Shown: positions 34,031-43,351 of the stretch, in pieces | How positions within the stretch are numbered: position 1 is the stretch's first letter | How the letters are laid out: each line of letters begins with the position of its first letter | NCBI GenBank assembly: GCA_019746355.1 | Contig: JAIESC010000240.1 | Coordinates: 12,157 to 76,156 of the forward strand | Direction of reading: 5' to 3' | Origin: Xanthobacteraceae bacterium | Lineage (GTDB): Bacteria; Pseudomonadota; Alphaproteobacteria; Rhizobiales; Xanthobacteraceae | Length of the DNA stretch: 64,000 nucleotides | The notes under the pieces: model-generated | Told to the model about the DNA's origin: nothing | Seen by the model: only the letters and a program-made list of their open reading frames with translations | Databases searched by the model: none | Program-made: the position numbers and the translations under genes

Positions 34031-35106
34031 ACGCGGTCATCAACATCGGCGGGCGGCTGATCGGCGAAGGCCATCCGGCTTTCGTCATTGCCGAAGCGGG
34101 CGCCAACCACAACGGCGACCTGAAGCTTGCGAAGCAGATGTGCGACGTCGCTAAGGAGCAGGGCTGCGACTGCATCAAGTTCCAGACGTTCACGGCCGAG
34201 GAGTTCTGCGCCGATCCGCAGCAGCTCTTCACTTATCGCAGCCAGGGGCGCGAAGTTCAGGAGCCGATGATCGATCTGTTCCGGCGCCTCGAGTTCAGCC
34301 GCGAGCAGTGGGCCGAGCTGATGGCCTATTGCGACAAGATCGGCATCCTGTTCCTCACCACGGTGCAGGACCCGCCCGACCTCAAGCTGATGCTGGAGCT
34401 CGGCCTCAAGGGCATCAAGATCGGCTCGGACGACTTCGATCATCTGGCGAACCTGAAGCTGTTCGCCGCCACCGGATTGCCGCTGCTCGTATCCAAGGGC
34501 ATGGCGACGCTCGGCGAGGTCGACAAGGTGGTTCGGTTCCTGCGGCCGCGGGCCTCCGCGCTCGCCATGCTGCATTGCGTCTCGCTTTATCCGACCGACG
34601 CCAAGCTGCTCAACATCCGGCAGATCGAGACGTTGCGCAGGCTCTATCCCGACATCGTGTGGGGCTTCTCCGACCACAGCCAGGGGCCGCTCGCCTCGAC
34701 GCTTGCGGTGACTCTCGGCGCCAAGATCATCGAGAAGCACTTCACGCTCGACCGCAATCTGCCAGGCCCCGATCACTGGTTCTCGATGGACCCGACCGAG
34801 ATGGGCCAGATGATGCGCGACATCCGCTTTGCCGAGAAGGCGCTCGGCAGTGGCGAGGTAAGCCCGGCGCCGGACGAGGAGAGCTACAAGAAGGTCGCGC
34901 GGCGCAGGCTGGTGGCGAAGACCGATTTAGCGGTAGGTGCCGTCCTCGATGAAGGCACTGTCGACTTCAAGCGGTCGAGCGAGGGCGCATTCGTGGGCGA
35001 CTGGGACCGCCTTGCGGGCCGCAGGCTGCGCCGTCCGATCGCGCGCAACCGCGGGATAGACATGGCTGATATCGACTTCTCGGAGCCGGCGGCCGTGGGC
35101 CGGTGA
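34024..35106 (+). CDS. Pseudaminate/N-acetylneuraminate synthase family (NeuB-like, second copy)
   Basis: The protein has 360 residues from ATG at 34024, overlapping the SDR by 7 bp. It is a canonical synthase: FVIAEAGANHNGD, CIKFQTF, GFSDHSQG, and the classical EKHFTLDRNLPGPDH that the first copy lacks, followed by an SAF domain (about 295-350). It condenses PEP with the hexose released by PseG, or a similar substrate. Together with 27271-33236 it completes a second nonulosonic acid branch apart from the NeuB/C/A cassette. Confidence 0.9.
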   Translation: MVNAVINIGGRLIGEGHPAFVIAEAGANHNGDLKLAKQMCDVAKEQGCDCIKFQTFTAEEFCADPQQLFTYRSQGREVQEPMIDLFRRLEFSREQWAELMAYCDKIGILFLTTVQDPPDLKLMLELGLKGIKIGSDDFDHLANLKLFAATGLPLLVSKGMATLGEVDKVVRFLRPRASALAMLHCVSLYPTDAKLLNIRQIETLRRLYPDIVWGFSDHSQGPLASTLAVTLGAKIIEKHFTLDRNLPGPDHWFSMDPTEMGQMMRDIRFAEKALGSGEVSPAPDEESYKKVARRRLVAKTDLAVGAVLDEGTVDFKRSSEGAFVGDWDRLAGRRLRRPIARNRGIDMADIDFSEPAAVGR

Positions 35107-35801
35107 TGCCGCTCGTTGTCTCCATCCATCAACCGGCATACCTGCCGTGGCTCGGCTATCTCGACCGCATCCAGCGCTCGGATGTGTTCGTGTTCCTCGA
35201 CAATGTGCAGTTTCAGCGCAACAGCTTTCAAAACCGCAACAAGGTCCGCACCGCTCAGGGCTGGACCTGGCTGACGGTGCCGCTTCTCACCAAAGGGCAT
35301 ACTGGGGGCGTGCTGGCGGATATCGCGATCGATCCGGTGCAGCATTGGCAGCGCAAGCACCTTGCAACCATCGCCCAAAGCTACGCCGGCGCGCCGTTCC
35401 ACGACCGGGTCATGTCGTGGCTTGCCCCGTTCTATGGGCAGGAGTGGAGCAGGCTCGCCGATCTCTGCTGGGCGATGCTGGAAGCGCACCTGAAACAGCT
35501 TGGCATCACGACGAGGCTCGTGCGCGCCCGCGACATGGAAGATCACGGGGAGCGCAAGAGCCATCTGGTTCTCGACCTCTGCCGTCAGCTCGGCGCGACG
35601 GCCTACATTTCCGGGCCGCAGGGCCGCGGTTACATCGATGAAGCGTCGTTCGCTTCAGCGGGGATCGAGCTGCGCTATGACGACTACCGCCATCCGGTTT
35701 ATCAGCAGGTTCACGGCGGCTTTGAAAGTCACATGGCAGCGATCGACCTGATGATGAACGTTGAAGACCCGATGCGCGTGCTCAAGGAAGGCAGTCCATG
35801 A
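35106..35801 (+). CDS. WbqC family protein
   Basis: The protein has 231 residues from ATG at 35106 (GTG at 35103 also in frame). The WbqC signature is clear: VSIHQPAYLPWLGYLDRI at the N-terminus, DNVQFQRNSFQNRNK, then WLTVPL and a late YISGPQGRGYID. WbqC proteins recur in O-antigen and nonulosonic acid clusters; their reaction has not been established as far as I know, although an acyl- or amino-transfer role is often suspected. It overlaps the synthase by 1 bp and the next methyltransferase by 4 bp. Confidence 0.87.
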   Translation: MPLVVSIHQPAYLPWLGYLDRIQRSDVFVFLDNVQFQRNSFQNRNKVRTAQGWTWLTVPLLTKGHTGGVLADIAIDPVQHWQRKHLATIAQSYAGAPFHDRVMSWLAPFYGQEWSRLADLCWAMLEAHLKQLGITTRLVRARDMEDHGERKSHLVLDLCRQLGATAYISGPQGRGYIDEASFASAGIELRYDDYRHPVYQQVHGGFESHMAAIDLMMNVEDPMRVLKEGSP

Positions 35802-36475
35802 CCGCATTGGGCACCAAGGCGTGGGACGATCTCTATGCCAGCGGCCGGCATAACAGTGTATGGCCGTGGAGCGACGTTGTTTCGCTTGTGATGCGGTTTG
35901 CGCGGCCGCAGCCCGGGCGAACGGGCTTCCGCGTTATGGAGCTTGGCTGCGGCGCGGGGGCGAACATCCCGTTCTTCGAGGCGCTAGGCGTCGATTATCA
36001 CGGGATCGATGCCAGTTCGACGGTGATCGCGCAGTTGCGCGATACGTTTCCGGCTTTAGCATCGAATCTGGCGGTAGCCGATTTCACCAGATCGTGGCCG
36101 TTCGAAGGCAGCTTCGACCTCGTCCTTGACCGTGCCGCCATCACGCACAACGACATCAAGGGCGTTATGTCGGCTCTGACGGGAGCTCACTGCCGCTTGA
36201 AACCCGGGGGTATGCTGATCTGCATCGATCTGTTTTCGACGGCATCGGGTGCGGCGAGAGCGGGTAAGCCCGGCCCCGAGGCGGGCACCCAAGTGAACTT
36301 CGTCGACGGGCCGCTGGCCGGTACGGGGATTGCGCACTTCTTCGACGAGGCCGAGCTCCGCTTGCTGTTTGCGGCCTTCGAGGTTGTTCACCTCCAGCAC
36401 AAGGTAGTGACGACGATTGTGCCTGAAAGCAGCCGCGATCTCTCATCCTGGAATCTGGTTGCGAGGCGGCTATAA
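35798..36475 (+). CDS. Class I SAM-dependent methyltransferase (tandem copy 1)
   Basis: The protein has 225 residues. Opening WDDLYASGRHNSVWPWSDVV, motif I VMELGCGAGANIPFF, acidic GIDAS, and a late CRLKPGGMLICIDLFS. It shares layout and several blocks (W-x-D-x-x-Y-x-S-G, PGPxxGT, WNLVARR-type ending) with the next gene, so the two probably arose by duplication. A glycan or nonulosonic-acid methyl group is the likely product. Confidence 0.8.
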   Translation: MTALGTKAWDDLYASGRHNSVWPWSDVVSLVMRFARPQPGRTGFRVMELGCGAGANIPFFEALGVDYHGIDASSTVIAQLRDTFPALASNLAVADFTRSWPFEGSFDLVLDRAAITHNDIKGVMSALTGAHCRLKPGGMLICIDLFSTASGAARAGKPGPEAGTQVNFVDGPLAGTGIAHFFDEAELRLLFAAFEVVHLQHKVVTTIVPESSRDLSSWNLVARRL

Positions 36476-36502
36476 GCGCCCGCTCGCTTCTGCGAATCGG
36501 TC

Positions 36503-37207
36503 ATGATATCCAAAGTTTTGCCGAACGAGAGAACAAAGCGCTTCGATCCCGTCTGGGATGAAATCTACCGGTCGGGCCAGCATGCCAACCGCTATCCTTG
36601 GGATGCAGTGGTCAGCTTTGTCTTTCGTTATCGCCCGCGCGAAAAGCCCCCGACCGATACGTCGATCATTGAGGTCGGCTGCGGCACTGCACCCAATCTC
36701 TGGTTTGCGGCACACGAAGGCTTTCGCGTGGCTGGCATTGACGCCAGCGAGGCGGCCATTGTCGTCGCGAAGGCGCGTTTTGCGGCGGACGGACTTCGTG
36801 GCGATCTGTGGGTCGGAAACTTTTCCGACCTTCCCTTCGACAGCGAAACCTTTGATCTCGCCATCGACCGCGCGGCGCTGACTTGTGTCGGCGATACGGT
36901 GGTGCGTGCAGCGGTCGCAGAGCTTCACCGCGTGCTCCGCCCTGGCGGGCTTGTGTTCTGCAACGTCTACAGCGATCGCCATTCGAGCCGCGCCAGCGGG
37001 CGGCCGGGGCCGGACGGCATAACCGACGGCATTTCCGCCGGGACACTGGTCGGCGTCGGGCAAATCCGGTTCTACGGCCGCGACGATCTCAGCGCGTTGT
37101 TCGCCGCGCCGCGCTGGACCATCGTCTCGCTCGAGCACCTGGCCGTGACGAACGCCATCGATGGCACCGAACACGCCGAATGGCGCCTGATTGCGCGCAA
37201 AGGCTGA
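36503..37207 (+). CDS. Class I SAM-dependent methyltransferase (tandem copy 2)
   Basis: The protein has 234 residues. Opening WDEIYRSGQHANRYPWDAVV is clearly related to the previous gene. Motif I IIEVGCGTAPNLWF, acidic GIDAS, and HRVLRPGGLVFCNVYSD. The pair presumably methylates two positions or two sugars of the same glycan. It lies 27 bp after copy 1. Confidence 0.8.
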   Translation: MISKVLPNERTKRFDPVWDEIYRSGQHANRYPWDAVVSFVFRYRPREKPPTDTSIIEVGCGTAPNLWFAAHEGFRVAGIDASEAAIVVAKARFAADGLRGDLWVGNFSDLPFDSETFDLAIDRAALTCVGDTVVRAAVAELHRVLRPGGLVFCNVYSDRHSSRASGRPGPDGITDGISAGTLVGVGQIRFYGRDDLSALFAAPRWTIVSLEHLAVTNAIDGTEHAEWRLIARKG

Positions 37208-37209
37208 GC

Positions 37210-38847
37210 GTGCGCGTGCTCGATCAGCCTTCGCATAACCAAAACCGGACCGACGACGTCCTGATCGCCGGCATCGTCCGCCCCGAAGGCTGGAGCGGCG
37301 AGCAGCTCGGCGCGGGCGAGGGCGCGCCTTGGCCTGTGTCGCTCGAACGGCTCGACACGGCCATGGTTGGGCAGCGCCTTGCCATCCTGGCGCACATCCC
37401 CTTTCGGCCCGGCGACCGGCTCAGCAATGCGCTCAGGCTTGCGGCCTATCATTTCTCGGTGATGGCCACCGCCATCGCCGAGGTGGCTCTCGCGATTGAT
37501 CGTGAGGGCGAGACCGGACTCGTCCTGACCGGCGTGTCGGAGATCGAGTGGTTGCGCGGGACATCCGATCAGCCTCCCGCGCCCGCGACGACACGGCCGC
37601 AGCCAAAGCCGCCGTCGTGGCTCCGACGGCAGGCGGGTCGGGCGGCGCGCGCCGCAAGCTGGTCGCAGCCGACGGGATGGCCGAGGGCTCTGCTATCGCC
37701 GGACGCCGTGGCCGTGACCCACAACGATCTTCTGCGCAGCGAAGCCGCCCGAAGCGGCCTCGCCATCGGGTTTCGGCATGCCGACGAGTGGCTATCGGCG
37801 ATTGTCGCGAAGTCCTCCGTGGGCTTGCAGGGCGGGCGGCCGTGGCGTGAACTCGCCGACGCCGTAGCCCGCGACACGGCAAAGGCGATTGGCCTCAGCC
37901 CGCGTCTCGAAGCCCGCGTCGCGCGGCTGTTTGCGGCGCGCCTTGATGAGCTGATGCAAACCGCATGGTGCGACGTGCAGGCGCTCGAAGGCGCCCGGCT
38001 GCCGAACGTGCTCTGGTCCGGTACCGGCGGCAACTGGCCGGCGCGGGCGCTCGGCATTGAGGTGATGCGCCGAGGCGGGAGCGTGCGGCGCTTCGATCAC
38101 GGCTGCGGCTTTGCGACAGTCCTCGATCCGCTCGGCGCGCGGCTGATCGAGCTGTGCGTCTCGACGGAGTTCGTGACGGCGACGCCTGAGCTTGCCGCGA
38201 TCGTGTGCGAACAGCTTGGCCCGGACCGTCCCGCGCGCATCGAGGCCGGCGCGGGCGATCCTCACTACCGCCGGTCGCCTGGTCCTGTGCGCGCGCCGAG
38301 GCAAAGACCAAGGGTGATGTATGTCACCGGCGCGGTTCTTGGATTTCGCCGGATCTGGCCGCCGAGAGTTCCCGACTTCGTCTATCTCGATTGGCAGCTT
38401 CGTGTTGCGCGAGCGCTCAAGGCGCTTGATGTCGAGGTCACCTTCAAGCCGCACCCGGAGGGGCTGTTTCGCGGCCGCAGCCATCCGTTGAGCCGCCTGG
38501 GACGTGTCGAGACCCGCATGTTCGAGGAAGCGTTCAACGAAACCGACGTGGTGATTTTCGATGAACCAACCTCGACCACCTTCTGGGTTGCCGTTACGTC
38601 CAACTGCTCGGTCATATTAATGAACGTCGGCCTTGCCGAATTCGATCCTCATATTGCGCCGCTGGTTCAGGCGCGCGTGACCATGGTGCCCGTACATTGG
38701 GATGCCGATCACCGTCCCCAGTTCGATGTCGCCGCCCTTGAGGCCGCGATTTACGATCAGCGGCCGATCGACCATCGACCGTTGCGCCGGCTGATGGCGG
38801 GCGACGAGGGAACGGCAATGCATCTGCACCTGAATGCGCCGCTATGA
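37210..38847 (+). CDS. Unrecognised protein, possible GT-B glycosyltransferase
   Basis: The protein has 545 residues from GTG at 37210, 2 bp after the methyltransferase stop. The N-terminal 190 residues are not recognised and contain a Pro/Arg-rich linker near 120-150. The C-terminal half has VMYVTGAVLGF, VTFKPHPEGLF and VVIFDEPTSTTFWVAV, the same order of blocks as in CDP-glycerol glycerophosphotransferase-like and capsule GT-B enzymes, where the HP and the late acidic/ST block contact the donor. A transfer role fits the operon, but no motif proves it. The ATGA at its end overlaps the next gene. Confidence 0.5.
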   Translation: MRVLDQPSHNQNRTDDVLIAGIVRPEGWSGEQLGAGEGAPWPVSLERLDTAMVGQRLAILAHIPFRPGDRLSNALRLAAYHFSVMATAIAEVALAIDREGETGLVLTGVSEIEWLRGTSDQPPAPATTRPQPKPPSWLRRQAGRAARAASWSQPTGWPRALLSPDAVAVTHNDLLRSEAARSGLAIGFRHADEWLSAIVAKSSVGLQGGRPWRELADAVARDTAKAIGLSPRLEARVARLFAARLDELMQTAWCDVQALEGARLPNVLWSGTGGNWPARALGIEVMRRGGSVRRFDHGCGFATVLDPLGARLIELCVSTEFVTATPELAAIVCEQLGPDRPARIEAGAGDPHYRRSPGPVRAPRQRPRVMYVTGAVLGFRRIWPPRVPDFVYLDWQLRVARALKALDVEVTFKPHPEGLFRGRSHPLSRLGRVETRMFEEAFNETDVVIFDEPTSTTFWVAVTSNCSVILMNVGLAEFDPHIAPLVQARVTMVPVHWDADHRPQFDVAALEAAIYDQRPIDHRPLRRLMAGDEGTAMHLHLNAPL

Positions 38848-39974
38848 GAATTCTATGTTTTCTGCCGGACTTCGATGCCGGCGGCGCGCAGCGCACAGTG
38901 ATCAATCTCGCCAATGCCTTTGTCGAAATGGGAGAAGACGCGCAGCTTTGCGCCACCCGCACGGACGGCAAGGCACAGGAATGGGTCGCGCCCGGCGTCG
39001 AAACGATTGATCTCGGCGCGCGCCGAACCCGCTATTCCCTCGTCGCCCTCACGCGTTTGCTGCGGTCGCGACAGCCCGACATCCTGTTCGCCTCAATGGT
39101 CGACGCCAATATCGTCGCCTGGGCGGGGGCTCGACTCGCTGCAGTGCCGAACCTCAGCGTCGTGCTTCGCGAGACTAACAGTCACCTCGCGCGGGGCGAT
39201 CTGGGTCGGCTGCGCCGCGGCCTGATCGGCTGCGCCTATCGCAACGCCGACCGTGTCGTGGCGCTCTCTAGCGGAGTCGCCGACGAGATCGCTTCTCTCT
39301 ACAGGCTTGACCGCGCCCGCCTGATGACGATCCCAAACCCGGTTGCAGTATCGGATATCGCGGCTCGCGTGGCCGCAGGACGTCGTGCCCCACCGCCAAT
39401 TCCAGGTGATGGGCCGCTTGTGGTTTCGGTCGGCCGCCTCACTCGGCAGAAGGGCTTTGATCGTCTCATCCAGGCGTTTGCGCGGCTGTCTATCCCGGGT
39501 GCCCGGCTGGCGATTGTTGGCGAAGGCGAGGATCACGCGATGCTGACCGATCTTGCGGCGAGGCTTGGGGTGGCTGAACGCGTGACCCTGCCCGGATTCG
39601 CACCTAATCCGGAACAGTGGCTCGCCCGCGCAGACGTATTTGTATCGTCGTCGCGCTGGGAGGGCTTCGGCCATGTCATCGTCGAGGCGATGGCGGCGGG
39701 TGTGCCGGTCGTGGCCTATGATTGTCCGCATGGGCCGCGCGATATTCTACGCGACGGAAAAAACGGCCTGCTGGTTCCTGAGGGTGACGTTACGCAACTG
39801 GTCGCCGCGCTGACCCGTGTGCTGAATCAACCGGAATTCGCTGCTAGCCTGCGACGCGCGGCGGTCTCGGACGCCGCGCGTTACGCGCCGCCGGTTATCG
39901 CCCAATTGTACTATTCTCTGTTCGAAGAAGCGCGCTCCGCACCGCGGCGCTCGACATTGCAGAATCTTTCGTAA
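38844..39974 (+). CDS. Family 4 glycosyltransferase
   Basis: The protein has 376 residues. N-terminal FLPDFDAGGAQRTVINLA is typical of GT4 acceptors; VVSVGRLTRQKGFDRLIQAF and SSRWEGFGHVIVEAMAAGVPVV complete the GT-B donor site with the E-x7-E pair. Cytoplasmic, nucleotide-sugar dependent. Donor and linkage unknown. It overlaps the preceding gene by 4 bp. Confidence 0.9.
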   Translation: MRILCFLPDFDAGGAQRTVINLANAFVEMGEDAQLCATRTDGKAQEWVAPGVETIDLGARRTRYSLVALTRLLRSRQPDILFASMVDANIVAWAGARLAAVPNLSVVLRETNSHLARGDLGRLRRGLIGCAYRNADRVVALSSGVADEIASLYRLDRARLMTIPNPVAVSDIAARVAAGRRAPPPIPGDGPLVVSVGRLTRQKGFDRLIQAFARLSIPGARLAIVGEGEDHAMLTDLAARLGVAERVTLPGFAPNPEQWLARADVFVSSSRWEGFGHVIVEAMAAGVPVVAYDCPHGPRDILRDGKNGLLVPEGDVTQLVAALTRVLNQPEFAASLRRAAVSDAARYAPPVIAQLYYSLFEEARSAPRRSTLQNLS

Positions 39975-40095
39975 GCAGGAACTAATTGCAGACTTGCAAA
40001 TCTTTTTCGCCGGCGGGCTATTCCGCGACGGTGCTGCCCGCTGGGCGCGGGCATCACGATGATCCCCTCGAAAAATTGCAAGTAGGCCCCGACGC

Positions 40096-41202
40096 ATGAC
40101 CTTGGTCCTGCATATCATTACCGGCCTCGGCACCGGCGGAGCGGAATTGTCGCTCGCGACGCTCGCCCGCGCCTTGCAGGAGCGTGGCCTCCCTCAGCAT
40201 GTAGTCAGCCTGAGCGAAGAGGGCCGTTATGGCGAGGAGCTGAAGCGCGCCGGCATTGCCGTCGGTGCCCTCAATCTGTCGTCGCCGATGCAGGCGCCCG
40301 CCGGGGTTCTGAAGCTGTCGAACCTCGTGCGCAGGCTCAAGCCCGCGGTGATCCAAGGCTGGATGTATCACGGCAATCTGATGGCGGCGCTGGTGGATCG
40401 TCTGGTGCCCGGGCGCGCGTCGCGGCGGCTACTCTGGAACCTGCGCGCTTCGAACATGGATTCCGTTCGCTATGCGCGTGTCGTCCGCTGGGGCGCGATG
40501 CTGTCGCAATGGCCGGACGTGATCGTGTCGAACTCGGAAGCGGGCGAGGCATTTCACCGCGAGCAGGGCTATCAGCCCAGGCTCTCCAAGGTCATCGCCA
40601 ACGGCATCGACACGCAAAAGTTCAAACCCGACGTGGCGATGCGCGATGCCCTCCGGGCCGAGTTCGGCATTGCTCGCGACGCGACCGTGGTGGTCCACGC
40701 AGCGCGGGTCGATGCGATGAAGGACCATCCGACATGTCTGGCCGCATTGGCGGCCGCACCCGGCGTGCTCGGGATCCTGTTCGGTGCCGGCACCGACAGT
40801 CTTCCACTGCCGCCGAACGTACGCGCGCTCGGCATGCGACGCGACGTCGAACGGCTGTACGCCATGGCGGACATCGTCATATCCACGTCGGCGTTCGGCG
40901 AAGGGTTCTCCAATGCGATCGCAGAAGGGATGAGCTCTGGGCTTGTTCCAGTCGCGACCGACGTGGGCGACGCCAGGCCGATTGTCGGCGAAACCGGTCA
41001 TGTCGTCGCCCCGCGCGACGTGCGGTCTCTGGCCTCAGCTATCCGCGAAACGGCCGCGCTGACGCCGGCTGAGCGGACGGCCTTGGGCCGGCGCGCCCGG
41101 GCACGGATCGAGGAAAAGTTCAGCCTGCAGCGTTCGGTAGATGCTTACGAACACCTGTACTGCGCGGTGACGAAGAAGCGCCCGCTGGGGCGCGCGGCTT
41201 AG
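40096..41202 (+). CDS. Family 4 glycosyltransferase
   Basis: The protein has 368 residues. It begins with HIITGLGTGGAELSLATLA, has VVVHAARVDAMKDHPT, an LGMRRDVERLYAMADI stretch and STSAFGEGFSNAIAEGMSSGLVPV, the donor-binding E-x7-E block. It follows a 121-bp gap after the previous glycosyltransferase and is the last plus-strand gene of the long operon; its 3' end overlaps the convergent membrane gene by 4 bp, with no room for a conventional terminator between them. Confidence 0.9.
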   Translation: MTLVLHIITGLGTGGAELSLATLARALQERGLPQHVVSLSEEGRYGEELKRAGIAVGALNLSSPMQAPAGVLKLSNLVRRLKPAVIQGWMYHGNLMAALVDRLVPGRASRRLLWNLRASNMDSVRYARVVRWGAMLSQWPDVIVSNSEAGEAFHREQGYQPRLSKVIANGIDTQKFKPDVAMRDALRAEFGIARDATVVVHAARVDAMKDHPTCLAALAAAPGVLGILFGAGTDSLPLPPNVRALGMRRDVERLYAMADIVISTSAFGEGFSNAIAEGMSSGLVPVATDVGDARPIVGETGHVVAPRDVRSLASAIRETAALTPAERTALGRRARARIEEKFSLQRSVDAYEHLYCAVTKKRPLGRAA

Positions 41203-42593
41203 ACCGGCGATGCACCTTCCTGCGTGGCGGTGCGGCGTCTGCGCCAATGGCATAGCGATGCGAAGCCTGCACCTGCAAGAACCATCAGCGGCGCTTCGAT
41301 CGGCAGCCGGTATTTTGGCGAAGCCACCGGGCCGTTGACCAGAAGGATGTAGACGATCCACGAGGCGAGCAGCAGCAGAATCGGCCAGTGCTCGGGCTGT
41401 CGCAGCAAGGCGAAAAAACCGATCAGCTGCACGAGGCGTATGGCGGCAAGACCGGCGATGCCGGCAAGAACGATCCAAGCGTAGAGTGCGTTGTCCGGGC
41501 GGAACAGAAAGTTTCCGATCTTTTCGATTGGTGTCGCTCCGGGCGTCGCATAAAAGCCGGTACGAGACAGACTTATCACCGGGGGCGAGAGCGTGGCGGC
41601 CGGTGCGCCGAGGTTGACCGCGGCGCCGAAGACCCAGGCCCTGACCGCGGCCGCCGTGCCCAATTCCTCCATCGCTTCGCGGGCCAGCTCCGAAAGGCGG
41701 CGCGACTCCTGGAACGGGTTTTCACTTCGGACGGCGACGGTGCTCTGCTCGCGCCGTTGCATCTCTTCCGCCCCCTTTTCCCACAGGGTGCCGTCCTTCG
41801 TTTGCCTGACGAGCGGCACAATCCAGAACGCCGAGTGAGCTCCGGTCTGCGCGGTCAACGACCACGCGCCGTAGTGAATGACGTTGCGCGCAAGCAGCGG
41901 CGAGATCAGCAGGCCGGCGCCAGCCGCTGCGGCGACGAGCTGCCGAACCGAGCTTGCAAACGAATGCCTGCGAATGACGGCGACGCCCAGCAGAAGGCCG
42001 AGCGCGCAGAGGGCCCATGGCACGATGAGGATGCGGGTCATCGCCGCGCAACCGACCGCCGCGCCCGCAAATAGCGCCATACGCAAAGAGGGCTGCCGCA
42101 TCCAGCGCGCCATGGCGAGCAGCGCGACCGCGGAGAAGAAGAGGAAGAACGTATCGGTGTAGAACAGCCCGGTCAGCACGATCTGGGTTGGGTTGAGCGC
42201 TGCGCCGATCCCTGCCGGCAGCGCATAGTCGGTCCGGATGGTTGCTGCAATCGCGTAGATGCAAAGGCAGGTGGCGGCGTCGGCAAGCCCCTGAAAAAGG
42301 ATGAACGCGAGCGCGCCAGACTTGCCGAAAACCAGCACGCTGCCAGCCCAAAGCCACGTGATCAGTGGCATCACTGAAAGTTCGGGCCCGAGCCACCCCC
42401 AGCCATCGAGCGAACCTGTTGAGACCGCTGAGGCAACCTGGTTTGCAAATTGCAGGTAGCCAAAGGAATCTGCGACCAGCAACCCTGCATCCCCGAGCGC
42501 GCCATACAAAATCAACGCATAGAGCCAGCGCACTGCAGCGGCGATCAGGAAGACCGTCAGCAGGGGGCGGGACCGCAGGAAGATGATCGGCAT
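41199..42593 (-). CDS. Polytopic membrane protein, GT39/PMT-like glycosyltransferase
   Basis: The protein has 464 residues from ATG at 42593, 8 bp after the upstream gene. About ten hydrophobic helices; an early ADSFGYLQFANQ block with acidic residue in the first extracytoplasmic loop, and ALNPTQIVLTGLFYTDTF, fit the GT39/ArnT-like superfamily of polyprenyl-phosphate-sugar transferases. It would act on the periplasmic face using a lipid-linked sugar, possibly made by the dolichyl-phosphate-mannose-synthase-like fusion at 44121. A Wzy-type polymerase is a less likely alternative. Confidence 0.6.
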   Translation of the reverse strand: MPIIFLRSRPLLTVFLIAAAVRWLYALILYGALGDAGLLVADSFGYLQFANQVASAVSTGSLDGWGWLGPELSVMPLITWLWAGSVLVFGKSGALAFILFQGLADAATCLCIYAIAATIRTDYALPAGIGAALNPTQIVLTGLFYTDTFFLFFSAVALLAMARWMRQPSLRMALFAGAAVGCAAMTRILIVPWALCALGLLLGVAVIRRHSFASSVRQLVAAAAGAGLLISPLLARNVIHYGAWSLTAQTGAHSAFWIVPLVRQTKDGTLWEKGAEEMQRREQSTVAVRSENPFQESRRLSELAREAMEELGTAAAVRAWVFGAAVNLGAPAATLSPPVISLSRTGFYATPGATPIEKIGNFLFRPDNALYAWIVLAGIAGLAAIRLVQLIGFFALLRQPEHWPILLLLASWIVYILLVNGPVASPKYRLPIEAPLMVLAGAGFASLCHWRRRRTATQEGASPV

Positions 42594-42601
42594 GCCAGTG
42601 C

Positions 42602-43351
42602 TCAAAGATGTCGTTGATAAACGGCCAGCAGCCGAAATCCCGCGAGTCCGCCGATCACGTTGCGCACCTTCCATTCCACTTCCAGAAGCGGCTTCGCCAG
42701 CGCGGCGGCCAACAGCGACCATGGCCGAAACCCGCCTGATAACGGATAGGCCAGAAAAGAAAACTTCTCGGACGAAACCAACTGAAGCTCAGGCACGTGC
42801 TTGGCAAGCGCGTCGCGGTAGCGGCCGGTGAGCAGGGTCGGAATGGCCTGGTTGGAATCGTAGGGGTCCTTGCCGGGCGTGATCGCGCCCTCGACCATCG
42901 GGTCGGCGGACATATCGACCGGCTCCGGGTGCAGCAGCCGGTAGAACAGCCCGCTCAATGGCGTGATGGCCGGCTCGCACATCACCAGCCTTCCACCCGG
43001 CCGCAACACACGCGCGATTTCCCGGAGCGCGCGGAGCGGATGTTCGATGTGATGGAGCACGTCGAACATCACGACATTGCTGAATGAGCCTGCCTTGAAC
43101 GGCAGGCGCTGGGCGTCGCAGACCACGTCGAGCCACGGCGCGGCAACGATGTCCGTCGCGATCGTTTGTGGCGCAAAGGTCCGGAAGTTGCCCGAGCCGC
43201 CGCCGATCTCCAGGATCGGACCCGGCGCGCAACATTCCACCATCCGCCGATACATGTCCGAGTAGACGAGGCGGAGCGCGGGCTTGCTGTCCCACACCTT
43301 GCGATAGCGCAGCGGGTCGTGCTCAGGATTGGGCCCGGATGACGATTTCAT
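42602..43351 (-). CDS. Class I SAM-dependent methyltransferase
   Basis: The protein has 249 residues. Motif I is ILEIGGGSGNFRTF, with ATDIVAAPW for the acidic residue, NVVMFDVLHHIEHPLRALREIARVLRPGGRLVMCEP being the standard post-I region of UbiE/type-11 methyltransferases. It overlaps the FkbM gene upstream by 4 bp, so these minus-strand genes form an operon with the GT39-like protein. Acceptor unknown. Confidence 0.85.
   Translation of the reverse strand: MKSSSGPNPEHDPLRYRKVWDSKPALRLVYSDMYRRMVECCAPGPILEIGGGSGNFRTFAPQTIATDIVAAPWLDVVCDAQRLPFKAGSFSNVVMFDVLHHIEHPLRALREIARVLRPGGRLVMCEPAITPLSGLFYRLLHPEPVDMSADPMVEGAITPGKDPYDSNQAIPTLLTGRYRDALAKHVPELQLVSSEKFSFLAYPLSGGFRPWSLLAAALAKPLLEVEWKVRNVIGGLAGFRLLAVYQRHL

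Noticed and set aside
38611..38626. Palindrome-like GGTCAT...ATGAAC resembling the operator
   Set aside because: It has a mismatch and wrong spacing and lies deep inside a coding region.
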